A stretch of 64,000 bases of DNA from QVMG01 sp032073245 (GCA_032073245.1 DAMANX010000018.1:35910-99909); one strand, 5' to 3'. Shown: positions 35,663-45,511, counted from the first letter of the stretch. Program-made: numbers and translations. Notes: generated from the sequence alone by a model not told the origin.

Positions 35663-36922
35663 TTATTCAAGCACATTCATACGCACTAACTCAATCTTTG
35701 TTGAAGTTACTTTTACTATTTTGAATGAATATTTGTCTATTACAATGGTTTCGTTCAATTTTGGGAAGTTCTGATAATGATGTAAGATATACCCTGCAAC
35801 GGTTACATAATCATCAGACTCTGCTATATCCAGGTCGAACATTTCATTCAAGGTATCTATCTCTACCCGCCCCGACAATAAATATTCATTATCAGATATT
35901 TTTTTAGCGATATGGGATTTCATATCATGTTCATCCTCTATCTCTCCAAAAATCTCTTCCACAAGATCCTCGAGTGTAACAATACCTGCGGTTCCCCCAA
36001 ATTCATCTACAACTACAGCCAGGCTTTTCTTATCTTGCATTAATACTTTCATTAACTTATTAGCAGCCATTGTTTCGGGCACGATAGAAACAGCATTAAT
36101 GCTTTGAGTCCAGTCATCCGGATGTTTAAACAATTCCGAAGAATGGATATAACCTACTATATCATCAATATTTTCATTAAAAACAACAATCTTCGATAAA
36201 CCCGTCTCGATAAAACGGGAGCGCAATTCATCTTCTGTCGTCGACATATCACAAGCAACGATCTCTGTGCGGGGGACTATACAATCGCGTAAACGAACAC
36301 TTGAGAAATCAAGGGCATTCTGGAATATCTTAACTTCAGTATCCATGGAAGCATTTTCAGCTCCCTCCTCAATGCTTTGCTGAATAAAATAATCGAGGTC
36401 TACTTTCCCAAGTACTCGCTTCACTGAGCTATTCAGATCCTTCACCCCTCCTATTTTGAGAATAATATAAGAAAGAAAAGAAGATAGTTTGGATATAGGA
36501 AATAAGAGGATATACAGTATTAAGGTCGGTACAGCAAAGATGCTTAAGAAAAAATTAGGATTGATCCGGAAAAGGGTTTTGGGTATAAATTCACCTGTAA
36601 ACAATATCAATAAAGTGGAAATGACAGATTGAATAAACACGATAAGCCCTTCACTGCTCACAAAGCGGGCAATAAATGGTTCAAGCAGTATGGCCATTTG
36701 CAATCCGTATACAACCAAAGCTATGTTATTGCCAACCAGCATCGTTGAAATAAATTGGCTGGGGTTGCGGTAAAAGATCTCCAGAATACGGCTTGAAAAG
36801 CCCTTCTTCTCTTTATCTAATTCAAATCGTAGTTTATTGGATGAGACAAACGCAATTTCCATGCCAGAGAAAAAGGCTGAAAAAGCAAGAGATATAAGTA
36901 TATAAATAAAGACACTATTCAT
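35663..36922 (-). CDS. CNNM/CBS-domain membrane protein (HlyC/CorC family)
   Basis: 419 residues. The N-terminal CNNM domain (about 1-185) has about four membrane segments (FSAFFSGMEIAFVSSNKLRF, GNNIALVVYG, GEFIPKTLFRINPN). Two CBS modules follow (about 205-330; DCIVPRTEIVACDMS, VVVDEFGGTAGIVTLEDLVE, EIFGEIEDEHD), then a CorC/HlyC transporter-associated domain (about 345-417). Related proteins export magnesium or cobalt; in gliding Bacteroidetes a homologue is GldE. It overlaps lptC by 8 bp. Confidence 0.9.
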   Translation of the reverse strand: MNSVFIYILISLAFSAFFSGMEIAFVSSNKLRFELDKEKKGFSSRILEIFYRNPSQFISTMLVGNNIALVVYGLQMAILLEPFIARFVSSEGLIVFIQSVISTLLILFTGEFIPKTLFRINPNFFLSIFAVPTLILYILLFPISKLSSFLSYIILKIGGVKDLNSSVKRVLGKVDLDYFIQQSIEEGAENASMDTEVKIFQNALDFSSVRLRDCIVPRTEIVACDMSTTEDELRSRFIETGLSKIVVFNENIDDIVGYIHSSELFKHPDDWTQSINAVSIVPETMAANKLMKVLMQDKKSLAVVVDEFGGTAGIVTLEDLVEEIFGEIEDEHDMKSHIAKKISDNEYLLSGRVEIDTLNEMFDLDIAESDDYVTVAGYILHHYQNFPKLNETIVIDKYSFKIVKVTSTKIELVRMNVLE

Positions 36923-37649
36923 CAGTCGGGACTATTTGTAAAGTATCTTGAACTATTACAGGCCGCTGTGTTGATCGTGAACGAGAAGGATGCCGTGGAG
37001 GAGCTTCCCGCACAGGCAAAGGAGTATCCCGCTGCACAGGTTCACTTTGGGTAGTATCTTTTGGCTCTTCATTTACCGGAAAACTGCCTTGAGGATGGTA
37101 TATCCTGTATTGGCTCATATCTTCATTCGACTCAAACCCTATTCCGGTAATAATCTGGTCTTTTTGTTCTATACGCATATAAGCGTCTGAATAAATACGT
37201 TTAGCCTTCTGATCCCAATAGAGATAGTCGGTTTCAAAGCGTTCGCCCTGCAGGTTTTCAACCTTTACATTACCGATAGCTTTCAACAATTGCTTCTTAT
37301 TCCAGTGATAAGCTGTATCTGCTTCGAAAGTTGCCTGAGCGACAAACAGAGTATCAAATTGTTCCCCATAAATTCCTTGTGGAAAATAAGAATAAGGTTC
37401 CTCTGCTTTATCATATACAAGCATTTCGGGAGAAGTCAACCGGTAACGTGTCATTCCTGAATCTGAGATAAGAGATATTATGTCGGTAGTTCGCATAGTA
37501 TAGGTATTGTCGGGATTAAACGCAACCTCAACGACTTCCGCTTTATCCCCTGTACATGAAGAGGATAATAAAAGAAACATAACAACCACCCAAAGGGTAG
37601 TTGTTATGTTTATATGTTTCGTTTTACTATGAAAACGTGGGCCTGTCAT
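36915..37649 (-). CDS. lptC: LPS export protein LptC
   Basis: 244 residues. The signal/anchor (about 14-32, TTLWVVVMFLLLSSSC) may carry a lipobox Cys. The OstA-like beta-jellyroll follows (YRLTSPEMLVYDKAEEPYSY, FPQGIYGEQFDTLFVAQATF, KAIGNVKVENLQGERFETDY). A proline/threonine-rich tail (about 195-244) extends beyond the E. coli protein. LptC links LptB2FG in the inner membrane to LptA in the bridge. It is 2 bp downstream of the TPR gene and overlaps the CNNM gene, so it is in an operon. Confidence 0.85.
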   Translation of the reverse strand: MTGPRFHSKTKHINITTTLWVVVMFLLLSSSCTGDKAEVVEVAFNPDNTYTMRTTDIISLISDSGMTRYRLTSPEMLVYDKAEEPYSYFPQGIYGEQFDTLFVAQATFEADTAYHWNKKQLLKAIGNVKVENLQGERFETDYLYWDQKAKRIYSDAYMRIEQKDQIITGIGFESNEDMSQYRIYHPQGSFPVNEEPKDTTQSEPVQRDTPLPVREAPPRHPSRSRSTQRPVIVQDTLQIVPTDE

Positions 37650-37651
37650 AT

Positions 37652-39016
37652 TTATCTGATCGTTGTACGCTCATTTATCCAACCACCGACTGTAAATTGT
37701 TTTCCTTTTTCAAGATCGGGGTGCATAAAGATATCTTCTGTTGAAGGAAGGTGAGCACGATATGTATTAATCAAGCGGTTTGCTTCTGAAGCAGATTCAG
37801 GATCAACTGCTCTTGCTCTTTCAAATTTATCGATAGCAGCGTTATAAACTATTTTAGTCAATACCGCATCATTTGGATAAACAGATTTAGCAGTAGCTGC
37901 ATACATCTGGCCGATCAGGATATAAGCCTTTCCATAACTTGGTACTTGCTCTATTGTTTTGTTTGCATATTGTCTGGCACGTGAATAGTTGTTCTGTTCA
38001 AACATTAATAATGCAATCATGTAATAATCATCTGCTTTTGAAGCCGGATCCGGATCTAATTCAGCTGCTTCTTCGAAATACTTAATTGCCATATCATAAT
38101 CCTTATCACGAATAGCTTGCTTACCAAGTCCCAGTGCAGATTCAGCACTTGGATTATTAATATGCAGGTAACGGGAAGCAGCAATATAAACATCTGTATC
38201 TGTACAACGAACACGTTTTAACAACGCCAACGTTTCTTTCAGATATTCCATATCAGTCTTATTCTCTTCCACCTTAGCAGCATATAAATTCTGCAATGTT
38301 TCACAATCTGCAGCACCACTACCTGCGAAAGCGCTCTCAATAGCGGTTTTATAGGTAGTTAAATTTCCTGCTTTTGTTTCATCGTTAGCAGCTTTTGCCG
38401 CAGCTAGCTGAGTATCCAATATAGCACTTGAACGCAAATAATCTTCAATATATTGAGCTTTATAAGTATCCGGTTCATTCATAAACATACGAAGGGATGC
38501 AAACATATAAAGAGATACTGCTAATGGCTCTGTTTTATCACCATACTCAAATGCTTCTTTTAACCATCCGTACATTACCTTAGGATCCGCATCTTCACCT
38601 TTATATTGGCTATAATCTTGTGCCTTACGAGAAAGAATCCAGTCTTTTCCATAACGATTATCATTGCCGAAGTATTTAATACGTTTGTCATAAACACCCA
38701 TTAATTTATTAATCAATTCTTCTCTTTGAGCCGGAGTTTTCGCATTTTCAATTTCCCAGGCAACAATACGAGCGCCATACAAATAAATATCTTTGTGAGC
38801 GGCGGGACATTCTTCATAAGCTATCGTCCATGGACCAATAGCGTCAGCATAATTTCCTGATTTCGCATAAGGTTGATATAGGCTGAGAGCGGTAACACAG
38901 CGAATGCTATCTTCACCAGAACCATACAGAGTGCCGTTATCTACTCCTTTTTGTGCGTTCGCACCTAATATCCCCATAGAGAATATAAGAGCGGTCAATA
39001 ATACTTTCACTTTCAT
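37652..39016 (-). CDS. secreted tetratricopeptide repeat protein
   Basis: 454 residues with a signal peptide (about 1-21, GILGANAQ). The N-terminal half contains family-specific motifs (SIRCVTALSLYQPYAKSGNY, AYEECPAAHKDIYLYGARI). The C-terminal half is TPR (GLGKQAIRDKDYDMAIKYFE, YMIALLMFEQNNYSRARQYA, AYILIGQMYAATAKSVYP). Probably periplasmic. It lies in the conserved Bacteroidetes series coaX - outer-membrane protein - TPR - lptC - CNNM, which points to envelope maintenance. No enzymatic site was seen. Confidence 0.85.
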   Translation of the reverse strand: MKVKVLLTALIFSMGILGANAQKGVDNGTLYGSGEDSIRCVTALSLYQPYAKSGNYADAIGPWTIAYEECPAAHKDIYLYGARIVAWEIENAKTPAQREELINKLMGVYDKRIKYFGNDNRYGKDWILSRKAQDYSQYKGEDADPKVMYGWLKEAFEYGDKTEPLAVSLYMFASLRMFMNEPDTYKAQYIEDYLRSSAILDTQLAAAKAANDETKAGNLTTYKTAIESAFAGSGAADCETLQNLYAAKVEENKTDMEYLKETLALLKRVRCTDTDVYIAASRYLHINNPSAESALGLGKQAIRDKDYDMAIKYFEEAAELDPDPASKADDYYMIALLMFEQNNYSRARQYANKTIEQVPSYGKAYILIGQMYAATAKSVYPNDAVLTKIVYNAAIDKFERARAVDPESASEANRLINTYRAHLPSTEDIFMHPDLEKGKQFTVGGWINERTTIR

Positions 39017-39057
39017 AACTGTTCCTTTTTATTTATGTTTTTTAAGTTGAATTCCTT

Positions 39058-40353
39058 TTACATTTTCTGTTTATGGAACCAAAGCTCATTAAATGTGAGA
39101 TTTAAGGTAATCCGGAAATATTGCTCATCCACCATGTTGCGTACTTCCGGTTTTACTTTCACATATTCAAAAGAGACATTGATCATTGAACGGTTATCCT
39201 CAAACGAATATCCGGTTCTAATCGGTAATCCTAACCCAACACTTATTCCGTATTCTTTAAATCCATGTTGGCTGGTAACTCCATTTTCAGTCATATTCGC
39301 TTGCGTATAAGAGTTACTGTAATGCACCCCACCGCGATAACGTGTCCGCTGTAAAATATTCCGGGCTCCTATATTAATAATATATTCCGCACCGGCAGCA
39401 AGTCGTAACCGATTTTCAAACGAATTGTTCTGATCAAAGAAATAAGCACTACTCCATCCCTCATATAAAACATCCGCACCCAGAGTCAGTTTATTATCTT
39501 TTGTATACGAAACTCCCAGTCCATAGGAGTTTGGAAGATCAAAACGTTGATTGGTTGTAGTATCCGAACTTGCAAATCCCCCTGAAGAAGTTGATCCGAC
39601 CTGGAGTATGTCATAAGAGGTAGTATTCAATTGTTTTGCCGGCGAATAAATTGCCCCTACTGTTACACGCTCTCTGGCACTTAATGGATGCGTATACTGC
39701 ACCCCGAAATCCAACTTCACATCATTCACCTTGATGCGTTGCATATTAACGATATTTCTGGCGGCGCTTCCTGATGGAAAGTTTACATTTCGTTCATGAT
39801 CAATTTTACCAAACAGATACCCTACATTGGCACCTAATGAAAGACGCTTCTTCCATATATCTATAGACAATCCAGCGTACACTTCGTTTAATCCGCCTGA
39901 GCCAACAAATGCTTCACTATATGTCAAATCACCTTCTGTTTTCGCTTCACCAAAAGTATAACCCACAAAGGAATAGGGCATTACGCCCACACTCATAGCA
40001 ATTTGCTTATGCAAAGGAAATAGCATAGCTAAATACTCAAGATTACCATTTTTATTGGTTTGAGTGTTAGTTCCATCACTATACCATGACATTTGGGCAT
40101 GGATTCCCATATCAAAAATAAAGGTCATAGAGTCTATGGCAGAATAGGAAGCCGGATTCATCGGATTCACTTGCTTTCCTGATCTTAAACCAATTCCAAT
40201 CCCCCCCATTGCGCGACCGCCTGCAAAAGACCGGTCAGCCAATTCACCATACCCAAAACGGGTATAGGGCGAATTAGTATTGTTCTGCGCCCACACCGAT
40301 AACTGAGTGACTATAAGAATGCTTATAATTACTACCCTGCTAATTTTCAACAT
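39058..40353 (-). CDS. outer-membrane beta-barrel protein (FadL/OmpP1-like layout)
   Basis: 431 residues. The signal peptide is about 1-22 (LSVWAQ). The mature start NTNSPYTRFGYGELADRSFA and GGRAMGGIGIGLRSGKQVNP resemble Bacteroidetes barrels annotated as hypothetical or FadL-like. Amphipathic strands run through to the end, but the C-terminus is a basic HKQKM rather than an aromatic. Its start codon lies 14 bp inside coaX, so translation is coupled. The transported substrate is unknown. Confidence 0.8.
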   Translation of the reverse strand: MLKISRVVIISILIVTQLSVWAQNNTNSPYTRFGYGELADRSFAGGRAMGGIGIGLRSGKQVNPMNPASYSAIDSMTFIFDMGIHAQMSWYSDGTNTQTNKNGNLEYLAMLFPLHKQIAMSVGVMPYSFVGYTFGEAKTEGDLTYSEAFVGSGGLNEVYAGLSIDIWKKRLSLGANVGYLFGKIDHERNVNFPSGSAARNIVNMQRIKVNDVKLDFGVQYTHPLSARERVTVGAIYSPAKQLNTTSYDILQVGSTSSGGFASSDTTTNQRFDLPNSYGLGVSYTKDNKLTLGADVLYEGWSSAYFFDQNNSFENRLRLAAGAEYIINIGARNILQRTRYRGGVHYSNSYTQANMTENGVTSQHGFKEYGISVGLGLPIRTGYSFEDNRSMINVSFEYVKVKPEVRNMVDEQYFRITLNLTFNELWFHKQKM

Positions 40354-41068
40354 TATACTCTAAGATTCTATTTAAGCCTATCAACACTAAATTAATGTCT
40401 GCAAAGATGCAGTTTTTTAGGCGACTCTGCAAATAAAACGAATGACCGCCTGTTAAAAAAACGAAAAGGCCAGGATATTTTAGGCGCAAAGTATCTATAT
40501 ATCCGTCTATTTCGTAAACAATTCCATTTACAACTCCCGCTTGTATGGAAGAAGTCGTCGTCGTCCCAATCTGAGGAATATCCTCTTGTTCAGCCACTAA
40601 GGGCAGTTTTTTCGTGTAATGATGAAGGGCGCTAAATCGGGTAGCCATACCCGGTGAAATATTCCCTCCAACATACAATCCGGAAGACTCGATCAATTCG
40701 TATGTTATCGCTGTACCCGCATCTATCACTAAGAGATCTTTACCTGGTTGCAGAGTTACAGCCCCGACAGCCGCCGCTAACCGATCACGACCTAATGTTG
40801 CAGGAGTTTCATAACCAACTTTTATCGGCAAAGGAACCGTCTCATCCAGAACAATCAATTGCTCTAATCGTTCTTCAAGACAAGCCACCATCTCATCATC
40901 TATTCCTATCACCGAAGACAGAATACCACGTGTCAATTCAAACTGCTCAAACAAAGAGACTAATAATGAGCGTTTAAATTCCTTATACATGTATGAGGCC
41001 TCAATGCGTCCCTCATGAAATACAGCCACCTTCGTGGCTGTATTTCCTTGTTCAATGATTAGATTCAC
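40340..41068 (-). CDS. coaX: type III pantothenate kinase
   Basis: Phosphorylates pantothenate, the first step of CoA synthesis, in the cytosol. 242 residues. The ASKHA fold is clear: phosphate-1 motif LIIEQGNTATKVAVF, the core YETPATLGRDRLAAAVGAV, the phosphate-2 motif LLVIDAGTAITYELI and GGNISPGMATRFSALHHYT. The first motif has Glu where the family usually has Asp (D-x-G-N-T). It is the first gene of the operon leading to the outer-membrane and LptC genes. Confidence 0.92.
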   Translation of the reverse strand: MNLIIEQGNTATKVAVFHEGRIEASYMYKEFKRSLLVSLFEQFELTRGILSSVIGIDDEMVACLEERLEQLIVLDETVPLPIKVGYETPATLGRDRLAAAVGAVTLQPGKDLLVIDAGTAITYELIESSGLYVGGNISPGMATRFSALHHYTKKLPLVAEQEDIPQIGTTTTSSIQAGVVNGIVYEIDGYIDTLRLKYPGLFVFLTGGHSFYLQSRLKNCIFADINLVLIGLNRILEYNVEN

Positions 41069-41108
41069 TCTCTTCGGTATATTTTCCGCAAAGTAAAAGA
41101 ATAAATCA

Positions 41109-41432
41109 TTAACCTTCTATCTTTACCATCAAAAAATTCTTCCCTATCTTATCACCCACAGCTACATTTATCTCGGTAACCGTTCCTTCTATTGGCGCAA
41201 CAATACGGTTATACATTTTCATTGCTTCATGAATCATGAGCAATTGACCTGCTTTTACTTTCTGTCCTTTTTTCACCTTTATCTGGATGATAGTTCCCGG
41301 CAAAGTTGATAAAACTTCACCCTCACCAGTCTTATGCCATATAGGGCGATCTTTATATTTTGTAGTTAGTAATGTCTTATATTTCTGTGCCGATACGATA
41401 AAATCAACATATCCACTTTCTTTCTTTTCCAT
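41109..41432 (-). CDS. biotin carboxyl carrier protein/subunit
   Basis: 107 residues. The C-terminal 75 form a biotinyl/lipoyl hammerhead with the biotin site EAMKM (Lys accepts biotin), preceded by LSTLPGTIIQIKVKKGQKVK. The N-terminal 35 residues are a short linker. It lies 20 bp after the carboxyltransferase gene, so they form the transferase and carrier parts of one biotin enzyme: a propionyl/acyl-CoA carboxylase or a sodium-pumping methylmalonyl-CoA decarboxylase. The biotin carboxylase or membrane subunit that would decide this is not in the window. Confidence 0.9.
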   Translation of the reverse strand: MEKKESGYVDFIVSAQKYKTLLTTKYKDRPIWHKTGEGEVLSTLPGTIIQIKVKKGQKVKAGQLLMIHEAMKMYNRIVAPIEGTVTEINVAVGDKIGKNFLMVKIEG

Positions 41433-41452
41433 ATTTATATTGATTTAAAGGA

Positions 41453-43000
41453 TCAGAATGGGGGTACACCATGCTTTCTTTGTGGCCTGCACTCTTCTTT
41501 TAATGCAGAAAGCTTTAACGCATGCAACAACAAACTACGGGTTTCTTTCGGTTCAATTACCGAGTCCACAAAGCCCTTGCCGGCTGCCACATAAGGATTA
41601 GCAAATTTCTCAATATACTCCTGAACCTTTTCCTGACGCATTGCATCCTGGTCTTCCGCCTCCATGATCTCTTTCCTGAAAATAATATTGGCTGCTCCTT
41701 CAGGGCCCATAACTGCGATTTCTGCACTTGGCCATGCAAATACAAAATCAGCTCCCAGGTGGCGGGAATTCATAGCAATATAACCTCCGCCGTAAGCTTT
41801 ACGAAGAATTACAGTAATCTTAGGCACTGTCGCTTCAGAATATGCATAAAGGACTTTTGCTCCATGACGGATCACTCCGGCATGCTCCTGGTCAACACCT
41901 GGTAAATAACCCGGCATATCTTCCAATGTTACAATAGGCACATTGAAAGCATCACAGAAACGAATAAAACGAGCTGCTTTATCTGCACTGTCACAATCAA
42001 GGACACCGGCTAATACCATGGGTTGATTTGCCACAAATCCGATTGTTTCTCCATCCATACGTCCGAAACCTATCACGATATTAGCAGCCCATAATTCCTG
42101 AACTTCCAAAAAGTCAGAGTCATCCACAATACATTTGATAACCTCACGTACATCATAAGGTTGTTTCGGATCAGACGGAACCAACTCTTCAATATTCTGT
42201 TTTGTTTTGGGCTCTTTCGGCTTAATAGCTTTAGCCCGTTCCGTATTATTCCAAGGAATAAACTTCATCAACCGCTTCAACTGTTCAAAACATTCTTTCT
42301 CACTCATTGCATAAAAATGAGCATTTCCGGTTATCTCTGCATGTACCCGAGCTCCCCCAAGGTCTTCCATTGAGATATCTTCACCCAATACGGTTTTTAT
42401 TACATTAGGGCCGGTAATAAACATTTTTGAAATGTTCTCAACAACAAAAACAAAGTCTGTCAATGCCGGCGAATACACTGCACCTCCAGCGCAAGGGCCA
42501 AGAATTAATGATATTTGCGGAATCACACCCGACGAAATTGTATTGCGATAGAATATCTCTCCATATCCCGCCAAAGCCCCTACTCCTTCCTGAATACGAG
42601 CTCCTCCGGAATCATTAATACCAATAACAGGACACTTCATTTTTAATGCAAGATCCATCACTTTGGTAATCTTGCGCGCATGTTGTAAACCAAGAGAACC
42701 TCCCGCTACTGTAAAATCTTGTGCATAAATACAAACAGGAGCGCCAGAGATTGTACCGGTACCGGTTACTACACCATCTGCCGGAAAATCTTTTTTATCC
42801 ATACCGAAGTCACGGCCGTCATGTTTCACAAACATATCATACTCCTGAAACGAATTCTTATCCAGGATGGAAAGAATACGGTCACGTGCAGTAAGTTTGC
42901 CCATGGCTACCTGCTTCTCAATGGCGGCTTCACCTCCACCTTTCTCCACCACTGCTTTTTTTTCGCGTAGCGTGAGAATGTTTTTTAATAAATCTGCCAT
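41453..43000 (-). CDS. acyl-CoA carboxylase carboxyltransferase / methylmalonyl-CoA decarboxylase alpha subunit
   Basis: 515 residues from the ATG at 43000 (MADLLKNILTLREKKAVVEK), where the family begins; an in-frame ATG at 43024 adds eight residues. Two crotonase-like carboxyltransferase halves are present: the N-terminal one with DGVVTGTGTISGAPVCIYAQ and INDSGGARIQEGVGALAGYG, the C-terminal one with TLEDMPGYLPGVDQEHAGVI and RKAYGGGYIAMNSRHLGADF. It moves the carboxyl group between biotin and propionyl/methylmalonyl-CoA, part of the succinate-propionate pathway of these bacteria. Followed by its biotin carrier. Confidence 0.93.
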   Translation of the reverse strand: MADLLKNILTLREKKAVVEKGGGEAAIEKQVAMGKLTARDRILSILDKNSFQEYDMFVKHDGRDFGMDKKDFPADGVVTGTGTISGAPVCIYAQDFTVAGGSLGLQHARKITKVMDLALKMKCPVIGINDSGGARIQEGVGALAGYGEIFYRNTISSGVIPQISLILGPCAGGAVYSPALTDFVFVVENISKMFITGPNVIKTVLGEDISMEDLGGARVHAEITGNAHFYAMSEKECFEQLKRLMKFIPWNNTERAKAIKPKEPKTKQNIEELVPSDPKQPYDVREVIKCIVDDSDFLEVQELWAANIVIGFGRMDGETIGFVANQPMVLAGVLDCDSADKAARFIRFCDAFNVPIVTLEDMPGYLPGVDQEHAGVIRHGAKVLYAYSEATVPKITVILRKAYGGGYIAMNSRHLGADFVFAWPSAEIAVMGPEGAANIIFRKEIMEAEDQDAMRQEKVQEYIEKFANPYVAAGKGFVDSVIEPKETRSLLLHALKLSALKEECRPQRKHGVPPF

Positions 43001-43024
43001 ACTGTGCTTATTTATTGAATACAA

Positions 43025-43582
43025 TTATTTACCAACAGCCTTTGTCCTATAAGAACAACGGGCTGTTCCTTTTACTATATCATTTAGTTTTCCTTTACTC
43101 AACTGACGACGTATACCTGATATATTATCAATAAAGACGTGTCCTTCCAGGTGCTCACATTCGTGTTGAACGATACGCGCAGCAAATCCTTCAACATACT
43201 CATCATGTTCTTCCAGGTTTTCATCCAGATAACGAACACGTATTGTACGTGCACGCGATACTTTCTCATGTAATCCCGGAAAGCTGAGACAACCTTCTTC
43301 TATTGTAACCTCTTCCTCACTACGTTCATAAATGTCCGGATTGATCAATACACGTTTAAACCCTTTACACTCAGGGCAATCATCTCCAACAACATCTGCA
43401 TCAATAACGACCAACCGTAACGATAACCCTACCTGAGGAGCAGCCAACCCAACGCCATCTGCATTGTACATAGTTTCAAACATATTAGCCACTAATTGTT
43501 TTAGTTCCGGGTAGTCTTTTGGAACATCTTCTGCCTCTTTGCGTAGTACAGGCTGACCATATAAAAAAATAGGCAATATCAT
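43025..43582 (-). CDS. def: peptide deformylase
   Basis: 185 residues. The three family motifs are present: GVGLAAPQVG (motif 1), EEGCLSFPG (motif 2, metal-binding Cys) and QHECEHLEGHVF (motif 3, HExxH). It removes the formyl group from nascent N-termini. It is 7 bp downstream of ruvX and 24 bp upstream of the carboxyltransferase start, so the four genes ruvX-def-carboxyltransferase-carrier are likely one transcript. Confidence 0.96.
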   Translation of the reverse strand: MILPIFLYGQPVLRKEAEDVPKDYPELKQLVANMFETMYNADGVGLAAPQVGLSLRLVVIDADVVGDDCPECKGFKRVLINPDIYERSEEEVTIEEGCLSFPGLHEKVSRARTIRVRYLDENLEEHDEYVEGFAARIVQHECEHLEGHVFIDNISGIRRQLSKGKLNDIVKGTARCSYRTKAVGK

Positions 43583-43589
43583 AATTACA

Positions 43590-44009
43590 TTACATTTGTT
43601 TCCGACTTTCCATATAAGCCTGGAGTATGATCACAGCACTGATCTCATCTACCAAAGCTTTATCCTGGCGTTTCTTTTTTTTGAGTCCTCCATCACGCAT
43701 TGCCTGATGTGCCATAACGGAAGTAAAACGTTCATCATAGTAAGTCACCGGAATATCCGGTAATTTGCGTTTTAAATGTGTTACAAACGCTTCTACATGC
43801 TTCATATTCTCTGAAGGCTCATTGTTCATTTGCTTGGGAAGTCCTACAACGAAAAGATCAACCGGCTCATGTGAAATGTATGTGGTAAGCCACGCTACAA
43901 CCTCACCACTCGGCACAGTAGTCAAGCCATTGGCTATCAACTGAAGACTGTCTGTAGCGGCTAAACCCGTTCGTTTCCGCCCATAATCTATAGCTACAAT
44001 CCTTCCCAT
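43590..44009 (-). CDS. ruvX: Holliday junction resolvase-like protein RuvX/YqgF
   Basis: 139 residues from the ATG at 44009 (MGRIVAIDYGRKRTGLAATD); an ATG at 44018 lies within the -7 box TATATTTG (44016-44023, minus strand) and is not preferred. The RNase H-like fold has the catalytic Asp in AIDYG, then VVGLPKQMNNEPSENM, YYDERFTSVMAHQ and the C-terminal KALVDEISAVIILQ. The family has roles in 16S rRNA end processing and possibly recombination. The promoter position implies a leaderless or near-leaderless mRNA. Confidence 0.9.
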   Translation of the reverse strand: MGRIVAIDYGRKRTGLAATDSLQLIANGLTTVPSGEVVAWLTTYISHEPVDLFVVGLPKQMNNEPSENMKHVEAFVTHLKRKLPDIPVTYYDERFTSVMAHQAMRDGGLKKKKRQDKALVDEISAVIILQAYMESRKQM

Positions 44010-44113
44010 CGAGTGCAAATATAAAACAAAAAAAGGGATCGATTACACAAAAACGACAAATATGTGCAATAACACATTGAATTACTCATCGCTTATCACT
44101 CAACTCTCACCAC

Positions 44114-45511
44114 TTAATAGGCGTTTCGTTCGCCACGGAACATATTGATTACTGTAACAAAGATGATCTTTAAATCGAGGAAAAATGACCAGTTTTCAAG
44201 ATACCATACATCCCGTTTTACACGCCCTTCCATTTGCTCCAATGTTTTAGTTTCTCCACGATATCCGGTTACTTGTGCCCAACCGGTCAATCCTGGTTTC
44301 ACCAAATGACGAACCATGTATTTATCTATAATCGCAGAGTATTGCTCTGTATGCTTTAACATGTGCGGACGTGGTCCGACAACCGACATATCTCCTACGA
44401 GTACATTCATAAATTGCGGGAATTCATCCAGATTAGTACGCCGCAGAAAATCCCCTACTTTAGTTTTGCGTGGATCATCCTTTTGTGCCTGTTGAACATC
44501 TGCCTCTTCATTTACGCGCATTGTACGGAATTTATAACAATTAAACTCTTCTCCGTAAATCCCTGTTCGCTTTTGCTTGAACAATACAGGCCCCGGAGAG
44601 CTAAGTTTAATCATAATTCCAATTACAACATACATAATAGGGAAAATTGTGACCAGGACAAGCAAAGAGAACACAACATCAAATGTCCGTTTCAAAGCAC
44701 GATTGTAAGCTGCTTGTAGTGGTTCCCGGCGTACGGTTAATAATGGAACCGATTCCATCATTTCCATAAGAAGGCTCTTTTTGACTATACGGTAGAACTC
44801 CGGCACAATATAAAAGCGAACCATGTGCTTCTCTGCAAAATTGAGCATCCGGAGCATCTTTTGATCCTGAGTACCGGGAAGCGTACAATATATTTCATCA
44901 ATATCATTATCAATACAATATTGTTCAACCTCGTGAGTCATGCCCAAATAATTAGGCAAAACATCCTTCAATGCAATATTATCATCAAAAAATCCCATTA
45001 CATGAAAGCCATAAGCTAAATCGTCTTTCATTACCCTATAAAGCTCCATACCGTTCTTCCCTGCACCTACGATTATAATTCGCTTAAAGTTGTAACCTTT
45101 CCTTCGGTAAATTTTAAGTGACATACGCACTAAGACGCGCCAAAGTGAGAAAAAGACTACCATCGCAAGATAATACACAAGTAAGAAGGTGGCAAGTTGA
45201 TCCCCTATATTTAGGAACATCAGACAGGTTGCAAAAAGAATAATCAAAAAAGTAACTAACAAAAGCGCCCGTTGCACAATCTTATCCAAAAAAACCACAG
45301 ACATATGTAATTGTATAGGCACGAAATAAACCGAAAAGAAATAAGAAAAATTAAGGAGCAGTAATGCTTCGCGAAGATTTGCCGAAAGAGCATTTGTATA
45401 AAAGTCACCCAATAAGTAGCTAACCAAAAAGAACAAAGAATTTACAACAAGTAAATCCCCTACTCCAATCAGCCATTGTATCAGGTAGCCTCTTTTTTTA
45501 TTAAATTCCAT
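44114..45511 (-). CDS. polyprenyl-phosphate sugar-1-phosphate transferase (WcaJ/WbaP-like)
   Basis: 465 residues. Four N-terminal membrane helices (about 12-130), a CoA-binding-like Rossmann domain (about 140-245; RRKGYNFKRIIIVGAGKNGM) and a C-terminal catalytic domain (about 275-465) with KRTFDVVFSLLVLVTIFPIM, PGPVLFKQKRTGIYGEEFNC, YKFRTM, RTNLDEFPQFMNVLVGDMSV and GPRPHM. It starts capsule, exopolysaccharide or O-glycan assembly by moving glucose- or galactose-1-phosphate to undecaprenyl phosphate. A -7 box (TACATTTG, minus strand, 45533-45540) is 21 nt upstream. No glycosyltransferases follow, so it acts for loci elsewhere. Confidence 0.9.
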   Translation of the reverse strand: MEFNKKRGYLIQWLIGVGDLLVVNSLFFLVSYLLGDFYTNALSANLREALLLLNFSYFFSVYFVPIQLHMSVVFLDKIVQRALLLVTFLIILFATCLMFLNIGDQLATFLLVYYLAMVVFFSLWRVLVRMSLKIYRRKGYNFKRIIIVGAGKNGMELYRVMKDDLAYGFHVMGFFDDNIALKDVLPNYLGMTHEVEQYCIDNDIDEIYCTLPGTQDQKMLRMLNFAEKHMVRFYIVPEFYRIVKKSLLMEMMESVPLLTVRREPLQAAYNRALKRTFDVVFSLLVLVTIFPIMYVVIGIMIKLSSPGPVLFKQKRTGIYGEEFNCYKFRTMRVNEEADVQQAQKDDPRKTKVGDFLRRTNLDEFPQFMNVLVGDMSVVGPRPHMLKHTEQYSAIIDKYMVRHLVKPGLTGWAQVTGYRGETKTLEQMEGRVKRDVWYLENWSFFLDLKIIFVTVINMFRGERNAY

